Shown here: piece by piece, positions 18,490 to 27,323 of the stretch
How positions within the stretch are numbered: the first letter of the stretch is position 1
How the letters are laid out: each line of letters begins with the position of its first letter
Assembly (NCBI RefSeq): GCF_000520975.1
Contig: NZ_JACB01000001.1
Coordinates: forward strand, 485,978-549,977
Reading direction: 5' to 3'
DNA: 64,000 nucleotides
Source of the DNA: Aquimarina megaterium XH134
GTDB lineage: Bacteria; Bacteroidota; Bacteroidia; Flavobacteriales; Flavobacteriaceae
The notes under the pieces: generated by a model
Told to the model about the DNA's origin: nothing
Databases searched by the model: none
What the model saw: only the letters and a program-made list of their open reading frames with translations
Translations under genes and position numbers: made by a program

Positions 18490-18532
18490 TATTTATTACC
18501 CCTAAATAATTACCCTACTCGACTTTGCTCAT

Positions 18533-18566
18533 AAAAAGCGATCATTAATGAAATGATCGCTTTTTT
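18533..18566. terminator. Intrinsic terminator after the lipoprotein gene
   Basis: Arms AAAAAGCGATCATT (18533-18546) and AATGATCGCTTTTT (18552-18565) pair perfectly over 14 bases around a 5-base loop, with the T run included. Confidence 0.85.
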
Positions 18567-18705
18567 CATACACTTACCTTCTTGTATCGATAACACATAA
18601 AACTATAGTTAATAATTCTGAATAACTTTTCGAAAATCGAAGTATCATTTTGGTTATTTTTGAAAGTCCTTTGTAAGGGATGATTTTCTTGAAATACCAC
18701 TTTTT

Positions 18706-21700
18706 ATGTACTTAGTTTTTGATACTGAAACCACCGGGTTACCCAAACGATGGGATGCCCCTATTAGCGATACCGATAACTGGCCAAGATGTATACAAAT
18801 CGCATGGCAGTTACACGACGCTATGGGAAACTGTATCGAACATCAGGATTACCTGGTACAACCTGATGGATTTAATATCCCATATGATGCAGAAAAAATT
18901 CATGGTATCTCCACTGAGTTAGCAACACAAGACGGGATTACACTACAAGAAGTATTAGATAAATTTAATATTGCCCTATCCAAAACTAAATTTGTTGTCG
19001 GACAAAATGTTGGATTTGATGTTAATATTATGGGTGCAGAATTCTACCGCCTTGGCCTAGAAAATAATTTACAAGAGCTTCCTGTTTTAGATACCTGTAC
19101 CGAAGTCACGGCAGAATTATGCCAAATCCCGGGAGGTCGTGGAGGTAAATTTAAACTCCCTACACTTACAGAACTTCATCAACACCTATTTGGCACTGCA
19201 TTTGGCGAAGCACATAATGCTACTGCCGATGTAGAAGCTACTACCCGATGTTTTCTTGAATTGATCCGTAAACAAGTTTTTACCATTGAAGAACTTGATG
19301 TAGCACCAGATTATTTTCAAAATTTCGTAGAGGCTAATCCTCAAACGATTCAGCTAATAGGTTTAAAACACATAAATCTTAAAAAGGCTTCTCAAAAAAT
19401 CCAGGAAGCTCTTACAAAAAAAGGAGATTCTAACTTATCCCAACAAGAGATCGATGATAATATTGCTGTTCTGGATAAAGTTGACTTTGCCCATCTGCAT
19501 AATCATACTCAGTTCTCGGTATTACAATCAACAACCAGTATCCCTGATTTAATAAAAGTAGCTGCACAACATAAGATGAATGCTGTCGCCATGACAGACC
19601 ATGCCAATATGATGGGAGCTTTTCATTTTGTTCAGGGAGTCTCTAATCACAATAAAACTGTAAAAGCAGCTAATGCCGAAGCAATAGAAAATGGACAAGA
19701 ACCAGAAGGTATAGAAATGAAGCCTATCGTAGGCTGTGAGTTCTTTGTTTGCGAAAATCACACAGATAAGTCCAGAAAAGATAACGGATATCAAATAGTA
19801 CTGTTAGCAAAAAACAAAAACGGGTATCACAATCTGGCCAAAATGTCTTCTACCGCTTTTGTTAATGGATTTTATTATGTTCCCAGGATTGACAAAGAAG
19901 TCATCAAACAATATAAAGAAGATGTTATTGTCCTTACCGGAAACTTGTATGGTGAAGTTCCTAGTAAAGTGCTCAATATTGGAGAAAAACAAGCTGAAGA
20001 AGCATTACTATGGTGGCATCAGGAATTCGGAGATGATCTCTATATCGAGATTATGCGTCATAACCAAGAAGATGAAAATAGAGTAAATCAGGTATTGATT
20101 CAATTTGCCAAAAAACACAACATTAAACTCGTTGCCTCTAACAACACATATTACTGTGAAAAAGAAGATGCTAATGCCCACGATATTCTTTTATGTGTAA
20201 AAGACGGAGAAAAACAAGCTACCCCTATTGGTCGTGGTAGAGGATATCGATACGGATTACCCAATCAAGAGTACTATTTTAAGTCTCAGAAAGAGATGAA
20301 AAGCCTTTTTAAAGACTTGCCTGAAGCCATCATAAACATTCAGGAAATTGTAGATAAAATAGAACCTTTTGAGCTTGCCAGAGATGTATTGTTACCAGCT
20401 TTTGATATCCCAGAAGAATTTCAATCTGAAGAAGATTTAATCGATGGTGGCAAACGAGGGGAAAATGCATATCTACGACATATCACCTATGAGGGCGCAA
20501 AGATTCGTTACGATGAAATTACTCCTGAAATAGATGAACGTCTGGATTTTGAATTAAAAGTAATTGAAAAAACCGGATATCCGGGATATTTCCTGATTGT
20601 AGAAGACTTTATTCGTGCAGCTCGGGATATGGGAGTCTCTGTAGGCCCCGGTCGTGGATCGGCAGCAGGATCAGCAGTAGCTTATTGTCTATGGATCACT
20701 AATCTCGATCCTATTAAATACGATTTACTTTTTGAGCGTTTCTTAAATCCAGATCGTGTAAGTATGCCCGATATTGATATTGACTTTGATGATGAAGGTC
20801 GAGGTCGTGTTATGGATTATGTAATCGAAAAATATGGTGCCAATCAAGTAGCACAGATCATTACTTACGGTACAATGGCGGCAAAATCTTCTATACGAGA
20901 TACTGCACGAGTACTAGACCTTCCTCTTGGTGATGCAGATCGTATTGCAAAGCTTATCCCTAACATGTCGAAACTCGGAAAGATTTTTGGTGTAGACGAA
21001 GCTATATTAAAGAAAAAATTTAGAAGTGATGAGTTAGAAAAAGTTAACGAACTTCTTAATATTGCCGAAGGTAGTGACCTTGAAGCAGAAACACTTAACC
21101 AGGCAAGAGTATTAGAAGGTTCTGTTAGAAACACTGGGATTCACGCCTGCGGTGTTATTATCACACCAGACGACATTACCAAATTTGTCCCCGTAGCATT
21201 AGCTAAGGATTCTGATATGTATTGCACACAGTTTGACAACTCTGTGGTAGAAAATGCCGGGTTACTAAAAATGGATTTCCTGGGATTAAAAACATTAACC
21301 TTAATTAAGGATACTGTTAAGATTGTAAAAGCAAAACATGGAGTAGAATTAGATCCCGAAAATTTCCCTCTTGACGACGAAGAAACCTATGCTCTTTTCC
21401 AAAGAGGAGAAACTGTTGGGGTGTTCCAATATGAATCTCCCGGGATGCAAAAATACATGAAGGAACTTAAGCCTACTGTTTTTGCCGATCTTATTGCAAT
21501 GAATGCCTTGTATCGCCCAGGACCATTAGAATATATCCCTAGTTTCATCAATAGAAAACACGGTACAGAGGAAATTATCTATGACCTCGAAGCTTGTGAA
21601 GAATACTTAAAAGAGACTTACGGAATTACAGTGTATCAAGAGCAAGTGATGTTGCTTTCGCAAAAGCTAGCAAATTTCACCAAAGGTGAAGCCGATGTAC

Positions 21701-23091
21701 TTCGTAAAGCAATGGGTAAAAAACAAAAAGCAGTACTTGATAAGATGAAGCCTAAGTTTATAAAACAAGCTTCAGAAAAAGGCCATGCAGAAGACAAACT
21801 AGAAAAAATATGGAAAGACTGGGAAGCTTTTGCTGCTTACGCATTTAACAAATCTCACTCTACCTGCTATGCCTGGATTGCATATCAGACAGCATATCTT
21901 AAAGCACATTATCCCGCAGAATATATGGCAGCTGTGCTTTCTAATAACATGAACGACATCAAACAGGTTACTTTCTTTATGGAAGAATGTAAACGCATGA
22001 AGCTAGATGTTCTTGGACCCGATGTAAATGAATCCTACCGTAAATTTTCGGTAAACAAAGATGGGGCCGTTCGTTTTGGAATGGGAGCTATTAAAGGAGT
22101 AGGAACTGGTGCTGTAGCCACCATAGTAGAAAGCCGAAAAGAAGACGGACCATACAGATCGATCTTTGACCTCGCTAAACGTATCGATCTTAGGGCAGCT
22201 AACAAAAAAGCATTTGAAAGCTTAGCTTTGGCAGGAGGTTTTGATTCCTTTTCTGAAACTCATAGAGGACAATACTTTCATGAAGAAGGAGATGGTGTCA
22301 CTTTCTTAGAAAAAGCAGTACGATATGGATCCAAATTTCAGGAAAGTGAAAATTCTTCACAAGTTAGTTTATTCGGAGAGTCGAGCGATGTACAAATCCC
22401 AGAACCCATTGTACCACCCTGTGAAGAATGGGGAACAATGGAAAAATTAGCCCGAGAAAAAGAAGTAGTAGGAATATATCTTTCTGGTCATCCGCTAGAT
22501 GATTTTAAATATGAAATGAAATATTTCTGTAATGGTACCTTGCTTAATTTTGCAGATCTCGAAAGCAACATTAATCGTGAAATTTCTTTTGGAGGAGTAA
22601 TTTCTAACGTAGAACATCGCACATCCAAAAACGGTAAAGGCTGGGCTACATTTGTGATAGAAGATTATAACACAGCCCATGAATTCAGAATTTTTGGCGA
22701 AGAGTATTTAAAACATCGTCCTTTCCTGGTTAAAAGTACATTTGTATATGCCAAAGCTTTTATTAAAGAAGGCTGGGTAAATCGTGATACAGGCAAAAAA
22801 GGAGATCCAAGGATACAATTTAATAGTTTCCAACTACTACACGATGTGATGGAAACCTATGCAAGAAAGCTTACAATTCAAATGGATATTAATGAGCTTT
22901 CTGATTCTAGAATAGACAACCTAAAAGAATTACTAACAGAACATTCGGGAAATCATACACTTAATTTTGTAATCTACGAAATGGCCGAACAATTAAAATT
23001 GCACATGCCTAGTCGAAAACAAAAAGTAAACATTTCTCAAGAATTACTGATAGCTCTTGAGGATGAATCCATCTATTATAAGTTAAATTAA
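18706..23091 (+). CDS. dnaE: DNA polymerase III alpha subunit with fused DnaQ-like proofreading exonuclease
   Basis: 1461 aa replicative polymerase. Residues 1-190 are a DEDDh 3'-5' exonuclease: FDTETTG with Asp6 and Glu8, NVGFDVNIM with Asp105, and EAHNATADVEAT with His170 and Asp175, all present. A PHP domain starts near 261 (FAHLHNHTQFSVLQ). The polymerase core shows GPGRGSAAGS (about 647-656) and PDIDIDFDD (about 688-696) with the catalytic aspartates. Near the C-terminus is an OB fold (ISFGGVISNVEHRTSKNGKG). E. coli DnaE is 1160 aa and has its exonuclease on a separate protein; the fused form is seen in Bacteroidota. Monocistronic. Confidence 0.95.
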   Translation: MYLVFDTETTGLPKRWDAPISDTDNWPRCIQIAWQLHDAMGNCIEHQDYLVQPDGFNIPYDAEKIHGISTELATQDGITLQEVLDKFNIALSKTKFVVGQNVGFDVNIMGAEFYRLGLENNLQELPVLDTCTEVTAELCQIPGGRGGKFKLPTLTELHQHLFGTAFGEAHNATADVEATTRCFLELIRKQVFTIEELDVAPDYFQNFVEANPQTIQLIGLKHINLKKASQKIQEALTKKGDSNLSQQEIDDNIAVLDKVDFAHLHNHTQFSVLQSTTSIPDLIKVAAQHKMNAVAMTDHANMMGAFHFVQGVSNHNKTVKAANAEAIENGQEPEGIEMKPIVGCEFFVCENHTDKSRKDNGYQIVLLAKNKNGYHNLAKMSSTAFVNGFYYVPRIDKEVIKQYKEDVIVLTGNLYGEVPSKVLNIGEKQAEEALLWWHQEFGDDLYIEIMRHNQEDENRVNQVLIQFAKKHNIKLVASNNTYYCEKEDANAHDILLCVKDGEKQATPIGRGRGYRYGLPNQEYYFKSQKEMKSLFKDLPEAIINIQEIVDKIEPFELARDVLLPAFDIPEEFQSEEDLIDGGKRGENAYLRHITYEGAKIRYDEITPEIDERLDFELKVIEKTGYPGYFLIVEDFIRAARDMGVSVGPGRGSAAGSAVAYCLWITNLDPIKYDLLFERFLNPDRVSMPDIDIDFDDEGRGRVMDYVIEKYGANQVAQIITYGTMAAKSSIRDTARVLDLPLGDADRIAKLIPNMSKLGKIFGVDEAILKKKFRSDELEKVNELLNIAEGSDLEAETLNQARVLEGSVRNTGIHACGVIITPDDITKFVPVALAKDSDMYCTQFDNSVVENAGLLKMDFLGLKTLTLIKDTVKIVKAKHGVELDPENFPLDDEETYALFQRGETVGVFQYESPGMQKYMKELKPTVFADLIAMNALYRPGPLEYIPSFINRKHGTEEIIYDLEACEEYLKETYGITVYQEQVMLLSQKLANFTKGEADVLRKAMGKKQKAVLDKMKPKFIKQASEKGHAEDKLEKIWKDWEAFAAYAFNKSHSTCYAWIAYQTAYLKAHYPAEYMAAVLSNNMNDIKQVTFFMEECKRMKLDVLGPDVNESYRKFSVNKDGAVRFGMGAIKGVGTGAVATIVESRKEDGPYRSIFDLAKRIDLRAANKKAFESLALAGGFDSFSETHRGQYFHEEGDGVTFLEKAVRYGSKFQESENSSQVSLFGESSDVQIPEPIVPPCEEWGTMEKLAREKEVVGIYLSGHPLDDFKYEMKYFCNGTLLNFADLESNINREISFGGVISNVEHRTSKNGKGWATFVIEDYNTAHEFRIFGEEYLKHRPFLVKSTFVYAKAFIKEGWVNRDTGKKGDPRIQFNSFQLLHDVMETYARKLTIQMDINELSDSRIDNLKELLTEHSGNHTLNFVIYEMAEQLKLHMPSRKQKVNISQELLIALEDESIYYKLN

Positions 23092-23365
23092 ACTATCTAT
23101 ATACAGAAGTAGTTTGTGATTTATGAAAAAAAACTGGTAATAAAAAACAGTTAAGTCGAATATAATTTTCTTATACCTAGAAAACTACCAGAAACTTATC
23201 GCTTATTACTTTTCTTGTCATAAGTCAAGAATTTTGATTTGGGAACCTACTACATTTGTTTTGATTATATGTTGTAACAAAAAACATGTACTCAAATAAC
23301 ACCAAGTACAATTGCTCATAACACTATATAATACGCAGCAATTTTGTTAGGTATAAAACTCTGTT

Positions 23366-24052
23366 ATGTTAGAAAATTTAGCCCCTTATATTTCAATTAT
23401 TTTTATTATCACCACGTGTATTACTGTTTTTTTATTTTACAAAGCATCGCATAGTTCAAAAAGAGTTTTGTCTCTTATTATAATATGGGCAAGTATACAG
23501 GCGATATTAGGATATTCATCTTTTTATTTAGATACTTCACTACCTCCTCGCTTTAGTTTAGCTATTATTCCTCCTCTGCTATTTATCATTCTCTTGTTTT
23601 TTATGCAAAAAGGAAAGACATTTATTAGTAAGCTTAATATCAAAATACTCACATTACTCCATATCATAAGAATACCGATAGAGTTCGTATTATACTGGTT
23701 ATTTTTACACCAATCTATACCAGAACTCATGACTTTTTCGGGTAGAAATTTTGATATTCTTGCAGGAATAACAGCTCCATTTATATATTATTTTGGATAT
23801 ATACACAAAATCGCCTCTCCCAAATTTCTAATAGGATGGAATTTGGTATGCTTATTCTTATTATTATTTATAGTGGTAAATGCTATACTTTCCTTTCCTT
23901 TCCCATTTCAGCAGTTTGGCTTTGATCAGCCTAATATTGCTTTGTTGTATTTTCCATTTGTTTGGTTAGCATCAGTAGTAGTTCCTATTGTATTATTTTC
24001 TCATCTGGTTTCAATACAACATCTATCCAAACAACTTAAAATTCTAAAATAA
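23366..24052 (+). CDS. Polytopic membrane protein, unknown function
   Basis: 228 aa with about seven hydrophobic segments spread over the whole length and few charged residues. No recognisable catalytic motif. An FGFDQPNIALLYFPFVWLA segment near the last two helices is the most distinctive part. Homologues of this length are common as uncharacterised proteins in Flavobacteriia (recollection, not searched). Stands alone between dnaE and trxA. Confidence 0.6.
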   Translation: MLENLAPYISIIFIITTCITVFLFYKASHSSKRVLSLIIIWASIQAILGYSSFYLDTSLPPRFSLAIIPPLLFIILLFFMQKGKTFISKLNIKILTLLHIIRIPIEFVLYWLFLHQSIPELMTFSGRNFDILAGITAPFIYYFGYIHKIASPKFLIGWNLVCLFLLLFIVVNAILSFPFPFQQFGFDQPNIALLYFPFVWLASVVVPIVLFSHLVSIQHLSKQLKILK

Positions 24053-24239
24053 TTAAGCTCATATCACTCATTTTTGAGATGTAATTTGCTATAAAGTAAT
24101 ACTTTCATATTATATTTGGTATCAGAAAACCAAATAACCCTATAGTCAAAACAAATATTACTGATGTAAGCTTTGGTAGAATTATTGACTAATTTTGTGA
24201 ATATTTAAAATAATAAGAATTTTTAAACAATAAATAACT

Positions 24240-24557
24240 ATGGCACTAGAAATAACAGACGCTACTTTTGACGAGGTAGTACTTAAAAGTGACAAACCTG
24301 TATTGGTTGATTTTTGGGCAGCTTGGTGTGGTCCATGTAGAATGGTAGGCCCTATCATCGAACAAATTAGTGAAGAGTATAATGGAAAAGCCGTTGTAGG
24401 CAAAGTAGATGTTGATGCAAATCAAGAATTTGCTGCAAAATACGGTGTAAGAAATATTCCTACAGTATTGGTTTTTCAAAATGGAGAAGTAGTAGGACGT
24501 CAGGTAGGAGTTTCTCCTAAGAATGTATATGCAGAAGCATTAGACTCTCTTTTGTAG
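24240..24557 (+). CDS. trxA: Thioredoxin
   Basis: 105 aa with the canonical active site WCGPC (Cys30, Cys33), the VLVDFWA strand before it, the KVDVDAN segment and the cis-proline NIPT. No signal peptide, so the cytoplasmic disulfide reductant for ribonucleotide reductase, peroxiredoxins and others. TAATTTTG at 24190-24197 is a -7-like sequence 42 bases upstream. Followed by a terminator. Confidence 0.96.
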   Translation: MALEITDATFDEVVLKSDKPVLVDFWAAWCGPCRMVGPIIEQISEEYNGKAVVGKVDVDANQEFAAKYGVRNIPTVLVFQNGEVVGRQVGVSPKNVYAEALDSLL

Positions 24558-24576
24558 AAGAACATTATTAAAAAAT

Positions 24577-24611
24577 AAAAAAGGTTTGGCTATATGTCAA
24601 ACCTTTTTTTT
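24577..24611 (+). terminator. Terminator of trxA
   Basis: AAGGTTTG (24581-24588) pairs with CAAACCTT (24598-24605) around a 9-base loop, with an A run before and a T run after. Confidence 0.8.
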
Positions 24612-24697
24612 ATGAATACTAATTTTGTAATACGTATATTGTTATCATTAATATATTAAGGATATAGATCTTCGCTTTTTATAAAAGAACATTACCT

Positions 24698-25627
24698 ATG
24701 GACATTCAAAAAGAGATTAATAAAACCGGAGGGTTTACTAACCTGGAGCTACTTGCCAAGCAAGTCGTAGAAGGTTTTATCTCTGGTATGCATAAGAGTC
24801 CTTTTCATGGTTTTTCTGCAGAGTTTGCAGAACATAAAGTGTATAATAACGGAGAAAGCACTAAACACATAGACTGGAAACTTTTTGCCAAAACAGATAA
24901 ACTATTTACCAAGCGGTATGAAGAAGAAACAAATCTAAGATGTCATATCATTATCGACAATTCTTCTTCTATGCATTACCCTTATGTAAAGGAGCATCAC
25001 CTGGGCTCATTAAACAAAATTAGTTTTTCGGTGTTAGCAACGGCCTGTTTAATGAATATTCTTAAAAAACAACGTGATGCTATTGGATTAAGCATTTATA
25101 GTGATGAATATGATTATTATGCTCCAGAAAAAGGTAGTGAGAGACATCATCAAATGCTACTTAACCAATTAAATAAAACTATAACGAGTACCTCCAAAAG
25201 CAAAAATACGGATACGTTTAAGTTTCTACATCTGATTGCCGAAAAAATACATCGTCGATCATTGATTTTTTTGTTCACAGATATGCTACAAGCGACCTCT
25301 AATCCCGAAAAATTATTTGAAGCTCTTAGACATCTTAAATACAACAAACATGAGGTTATTCTTTTTCATACATTTGATAGTGAGAAAGAATTAAATTTTG
25401 ATTTTAGCAACCGACCTACTCGATTTGTAGATGTAGAAACAGGTGATCATATCAATTTATATGCCGATAACATAAAAGATAATTATCAAAAAGCAGTATC
25501 TTCTTATTTTTATGATTTAAAAATGAAATGTGCTCAATATGGTATAAAATATGTTGAGGCCGATACCACAAAAGATTTTGATAAAATATTAACCACTTAT
25601 TTTGTTGAAAGACAGAAATTTATATAA
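24698..25627 (+). CDS. DUF58 domain protein
   Basis: 309 aa, cytoplasmic. The DUF58 signature is seen at FHGFSAEFAEHKVYNNGESTKHIDWK (about 38-62), followed by a von Willebrand A-like core with a MIDAS-type IIDNSSSMHYP (about 88-98). In Bacteroidota these proteins usually sit with MoxR ATPases and membrane VWA proteins (the Bat locus); here it stands alone between trxA and tRNA-Asp. The role is presumed chaperone or envelope assembly, by family only. Confidence 0.82.
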   Translation: MDIQKEINKTGGFTNLELLAKQVVEGFISGMHKSPFHGFSAEFAEHKVYNNGESTKHIDWKLFAKTDKLFTKRYEEETNLRCHIIIDNSSSMHYPYVKEHHLGSLNKISFSVLATACLMNILKKQRDAIGLSIYSDEYDYYAPEKGSERHHQMLLNQLNKTITSTSKSKNTDTFKFLHLIAEKIHRRSLIFLFTDMLQATSNPEKLFEALRHLKYNKHEVILFHTFDSEKELNFDFSNRPTRFVDVETGDHINLYADNIKDNYQKAVSSYFYDLKMKCAQYGIKYVEADTTKDFDKILTTYFVERQKFI

Positions 25628-25664
25628 GTTAACTATTTCAAAAACAAAAAAAACAAAAAAAACA

Positions 25665-25695
25665 TTTGCAGGTAATAAAATGAGGTGTATATTTG
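25665..25695 (+). promoter_or_regulatory. Promoter of tRNA-Asp
   Basis: TTTG (25665-25668), exactly 19 bases, then TATATTTG (25688-25695): a perfect match to the Bacteroidota consensus. The tRNA begins 18 bases after the -7 box. It is not duplicated in the downstream repeat. Confidence 0.75.
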
Positions 25696-25713
25696 CATCC
25701 GCAATAAGGCTTT

Positions 25714-25787
25714 GGTCTGGTAGTTCAGCTGGTTAGAATACCTGCCTGTCACGCAGGGGGTCGCGGGTTCGAGTCCCGTCCAGACCG
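25714..25787 (+). tRNA. tRNA-Asp (GTC)
   Basis: A 74-base cloverleaf: acceptor arms GGTCTGG (25714-25720) and CCAGACC (25780-25786) with discriminator G at 25787, a D-arm around AGTTCAGCTGGTTAGAAT, anticodon loop CTGTCAC with GTC at about 25748-25750, and T-arm GCGGGTTCGAGTCCCGT. CCA is not encoded. Its 3' end is repeated 445 bases downstream, at the edge of the GIY-YIG unit. Confidence 0.95.
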
Positions 25788-25796
25788 CAAAATTGC

Positions 25797-25829
25797 AAAA
25801 AAGCCTCAATATTTGTTGAGGCTTTTTTT
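25797..25829 (+). terminator. Terminator of tRNA-Asp
   Basis: AAAAAAGCCTCAA (25797-25809) and TTGAGGCTTTTTT (25816-25828) pair perfectly around TATTTG. A second copy lies at 26242-26273. Confidence 0.85.
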
Positions 25830-25892
25830 AGCAAGAAAATGTTGTGTTGTCTCACGTTTAATGTGAGAATGGTTTAGTAGTAAACCGATGAG

Positions 25893-25925
25893 AAGCTTTT
25901 CCATAAATTTGGAGAGGCTTTTTTT
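25893..25925 (+). terminator. Second hairpin with T run, just before the GIY-YIG start codon
   Basis: AAGCTTTTCC (25893-25902) pairs with GGAGAGGCTT (25911-25920) using two G:U pairs, followed by T7. It ends 13 bases before the GIY-YIG ATG, so that gene would be expressed by read-through or from a start inside the repeat. Repeated in copy 2 (about 26339-26371). Confidence 0.55.
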
Positions 25926-25938
25926 AATTCAATATAAA

Positions 25939-26196
25939 ATGAATCTAATATATACAGTATACATAATTCAAAGTTTGAAAGATGATTCTTTTTATATCGG
26001 ATACTCTGCTAATATTGAAGAAAGAATAAACAAACACAATAATGGAAACAGTAGATATACTTCTAAAAAAATTCCGTGGAAACTAGTTTATACCGAAGAG
26101 TTTTCTTCAAAAAGTGATGCAATCAAAAGAGAACGTTTTCTTAAAAAACAGAAAAATAAAAATTTCTACCTCAGGTTAATTCAAAATAAAAATTGA
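25939..26196 (+). CDS. Small GIY-YIG nuclease domain protein
   Basis: 85 aa from the ATG at 25939, which I prefer to an in-frame start at 25888 that lies inside a terminator-like hairpin. The N-terminus YTVYIIQSLKDDSFYIGY is the GIY-YIG core (VYI and YIG), followed by the helix with the conserved Arg (NIEERINKHNNG) and KIPWKLVYTEEF with its Glu. The family ranges from SLX1/UvrC nuclease domains to homing endonucleases; these very short proteins have no assigned role. It sits directly behind tRNA-Asp inside a duplicated unit, which suggests the gene and its flanks move or amplify together. Confidence 0.85.
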   Translation: MNLIYTVYIIQSLKDDSFYIGYSANIEERINKHNNGNSRYTSKKIPWKLVYTEEFSSKSDAIKRERFLKKQKNKNFYLRLIQNKN

Positions 26197-26206
26197 CATC
26201 GCGGGT

Positions 26207-26220
26207 TTCCCGAGTACTCG
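26207..26220. repeat. Palindrome at the junction with the second tRNA 3' end
   Basis: CCCGAGTACTCGGG, a perfect 14-base palindrome at about 26209-26222. It replaces the T-loop of the tRNA in the second copy: the flanks TCGCGGGTT (26199-26207) and TCCAGACCGC (26224-26233) match the tRNA, while the middle differs. Confidence 0.75.
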
Positions 26221-26223
26221 GGA

Positions 26224-26438
26224 TCCAGACCGCAAAATTGCAAAAAAGCCTCAATATTTGTTGAGGCTTTTTTTTAGCAAGAAAATGTTGTGTTGTCTCA
26301 CGTTTAATGTGAGAATGGTTTAGTAGTAAACCGATGAGAAGCTTTTCCATAAATTTGGAGAGGCTTTTTTTAATTCAATATAAAATGAATCCAATATACA
26401 CAGTATACATAATTCAAAGTTTGAAAGATGATTCTTTT
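26224..26438 (+). repeat. Direct repeat, copy 2
   Basis: Second copy of 25779-25992, offset 445-446 bases. It begins with the tRNA-Asp 3' end and ends within codon 18 of a second GIY-YIG reading frame, where homology stops abruptly. Confidence 0.93.
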
Positions 26439-26486
26439 CTGATCAAGTTCAAAATAAGAACACATAATCATAATTTTAACAATTAA
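26385..26486 (+). pseudogene. Collapsed second copy of the GIY-YIG gene
   Basis: The first 18 codons (MNPIYTVYIIQSLKDDSF) match the intact gene with one substitution, then the sequence jumps to TTCAAAATAA-like bases that resemble the 3' end of the intact gene. The frame closes after 33 codons. The pattern is what an internal deletion of a full second copy would leave. No nuclease core remains. Confidence 0.75.
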
Positions 26487-26565
26487 TCATCTAAAATTCA
26501 CTGTATTCTGGGGATTTCAACGCTTTTTTTATGCTTACCTTAGACCTGCATAAAATTTCAAAAAA

Positions 26566-27297
26566 ATGAAAACCAATATTAGTTCTGTTTTATTTTCGTT
26601 AGCCATAGTTATTTCTTCTATAGTTTTAGGGAATGCGTATATGAATCGCAATAAACCCGAAAGAACAATTGCAGTAACAGGTCATGGTACCACCAATTTC
26701 ACTTCAAATCTTATTGTTTGGGAAGGAGAATTCATCAAAGCAAATACCGACCTGCAACAAGCGTATAACGATCTTAAAGAAGATAAAAAAACGGTTACCG
26801 ATTATTTAAGTGCTAACAGTATCGATATAAAAACTGTAGTTTTTGATGCAGTGACAACCAATCGTATTACAAAATCAAATTACTCTAGTACTGGTAATTA
26901 TCTTGGTGAAAGCTTTACAGGATATCAACTATCGCAAACCATAAAAATAAACTCTAATGAAATCGAAAAGGTTGAAAAAATATCTAGAGAGATCACAATA
27001 TTATTAAACAAAGGAGTTCAGTTTTCTTCAAAAAAACCGCGATATTACTATACAAAACTAGCAGAGCTAAAAATCGAAATGATTTCAAAAGCAACCGAAA
27101 ATGCGCAATTAAGAGCAGAGAAAATAGCAAAGAATTCTGGATCAACACTCGGCGAGCTAACTCTTGCCAAAATGGGTATTTTTCAAATAACTGGCAAATA
27201 TTCTGGAGAAGATCATTCCTGGGGTGGAGCACTAAACACTTCTTCAAGAGAAAAAACGGCTTCTATTACCACAAAACTTATCTACACGCTAAAATAA
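26566..27297 (+). CDS. SIMPL (DUF541) domain protein, membrane-anchored or periplasmic
   Basis: 243 aa. Uncleaved or cleavable N-terminal hydrophobic segment (7-25) followed by a SIMPL/DUF541 domain: RTIAVTGHGTTNFTSNLIVWEGEF at the start and KATENAQLRAEKIAKNSGSTLGEL near residue 180-205, the two most conserved stretches of the family. Members such as E. coli YggE act in the periplasm with a role in oxidative stress that is poorly understood. Monocistronic. Confidence 0.82.
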   Translation: MKTNISSVLFSLAIVISSIVLGNAYMNRNKPERTIAVTGHGTTNFTSNLIVWEGEFIKANTDLQQAYNDLKEDKKTVTDYLSANSIDIKTVVFDAVTTNRITKSNYSSTGNYLGESFTGYQLSQTIKINSNEIEKVEKISREITILLNKGVQFSSKKPRYYYTKLAELKIEMISKATENAQLRAEKIAKNSGSTLGELTLAKMGIFQITGKYSGEDHSWGGALNTSSREKTASITTKLIYTLK

Positions 27298-27323
27298 TGT
27301 AATTATAGTATTTGCACAGGAAC

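Larger units (their letters stand above)
25779..25992 (+). repeat. Direct repeat, copy 1 (tRNA 3' end to GIY-YIG codon 18)
   Basis: 214 bases that recur at 26224-26438 with only about two substitutions and one extra T. The copy starts with the last bases of the tRNA (TCCAGACCGC) and contains the terminator (25797-25828), two small hairpins (25851-25867 and 25871-25886), a second terminator-like hairpin (25893-25925) and the first 18 codons of the GIY-YIG gene. Confidence 0.93.
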
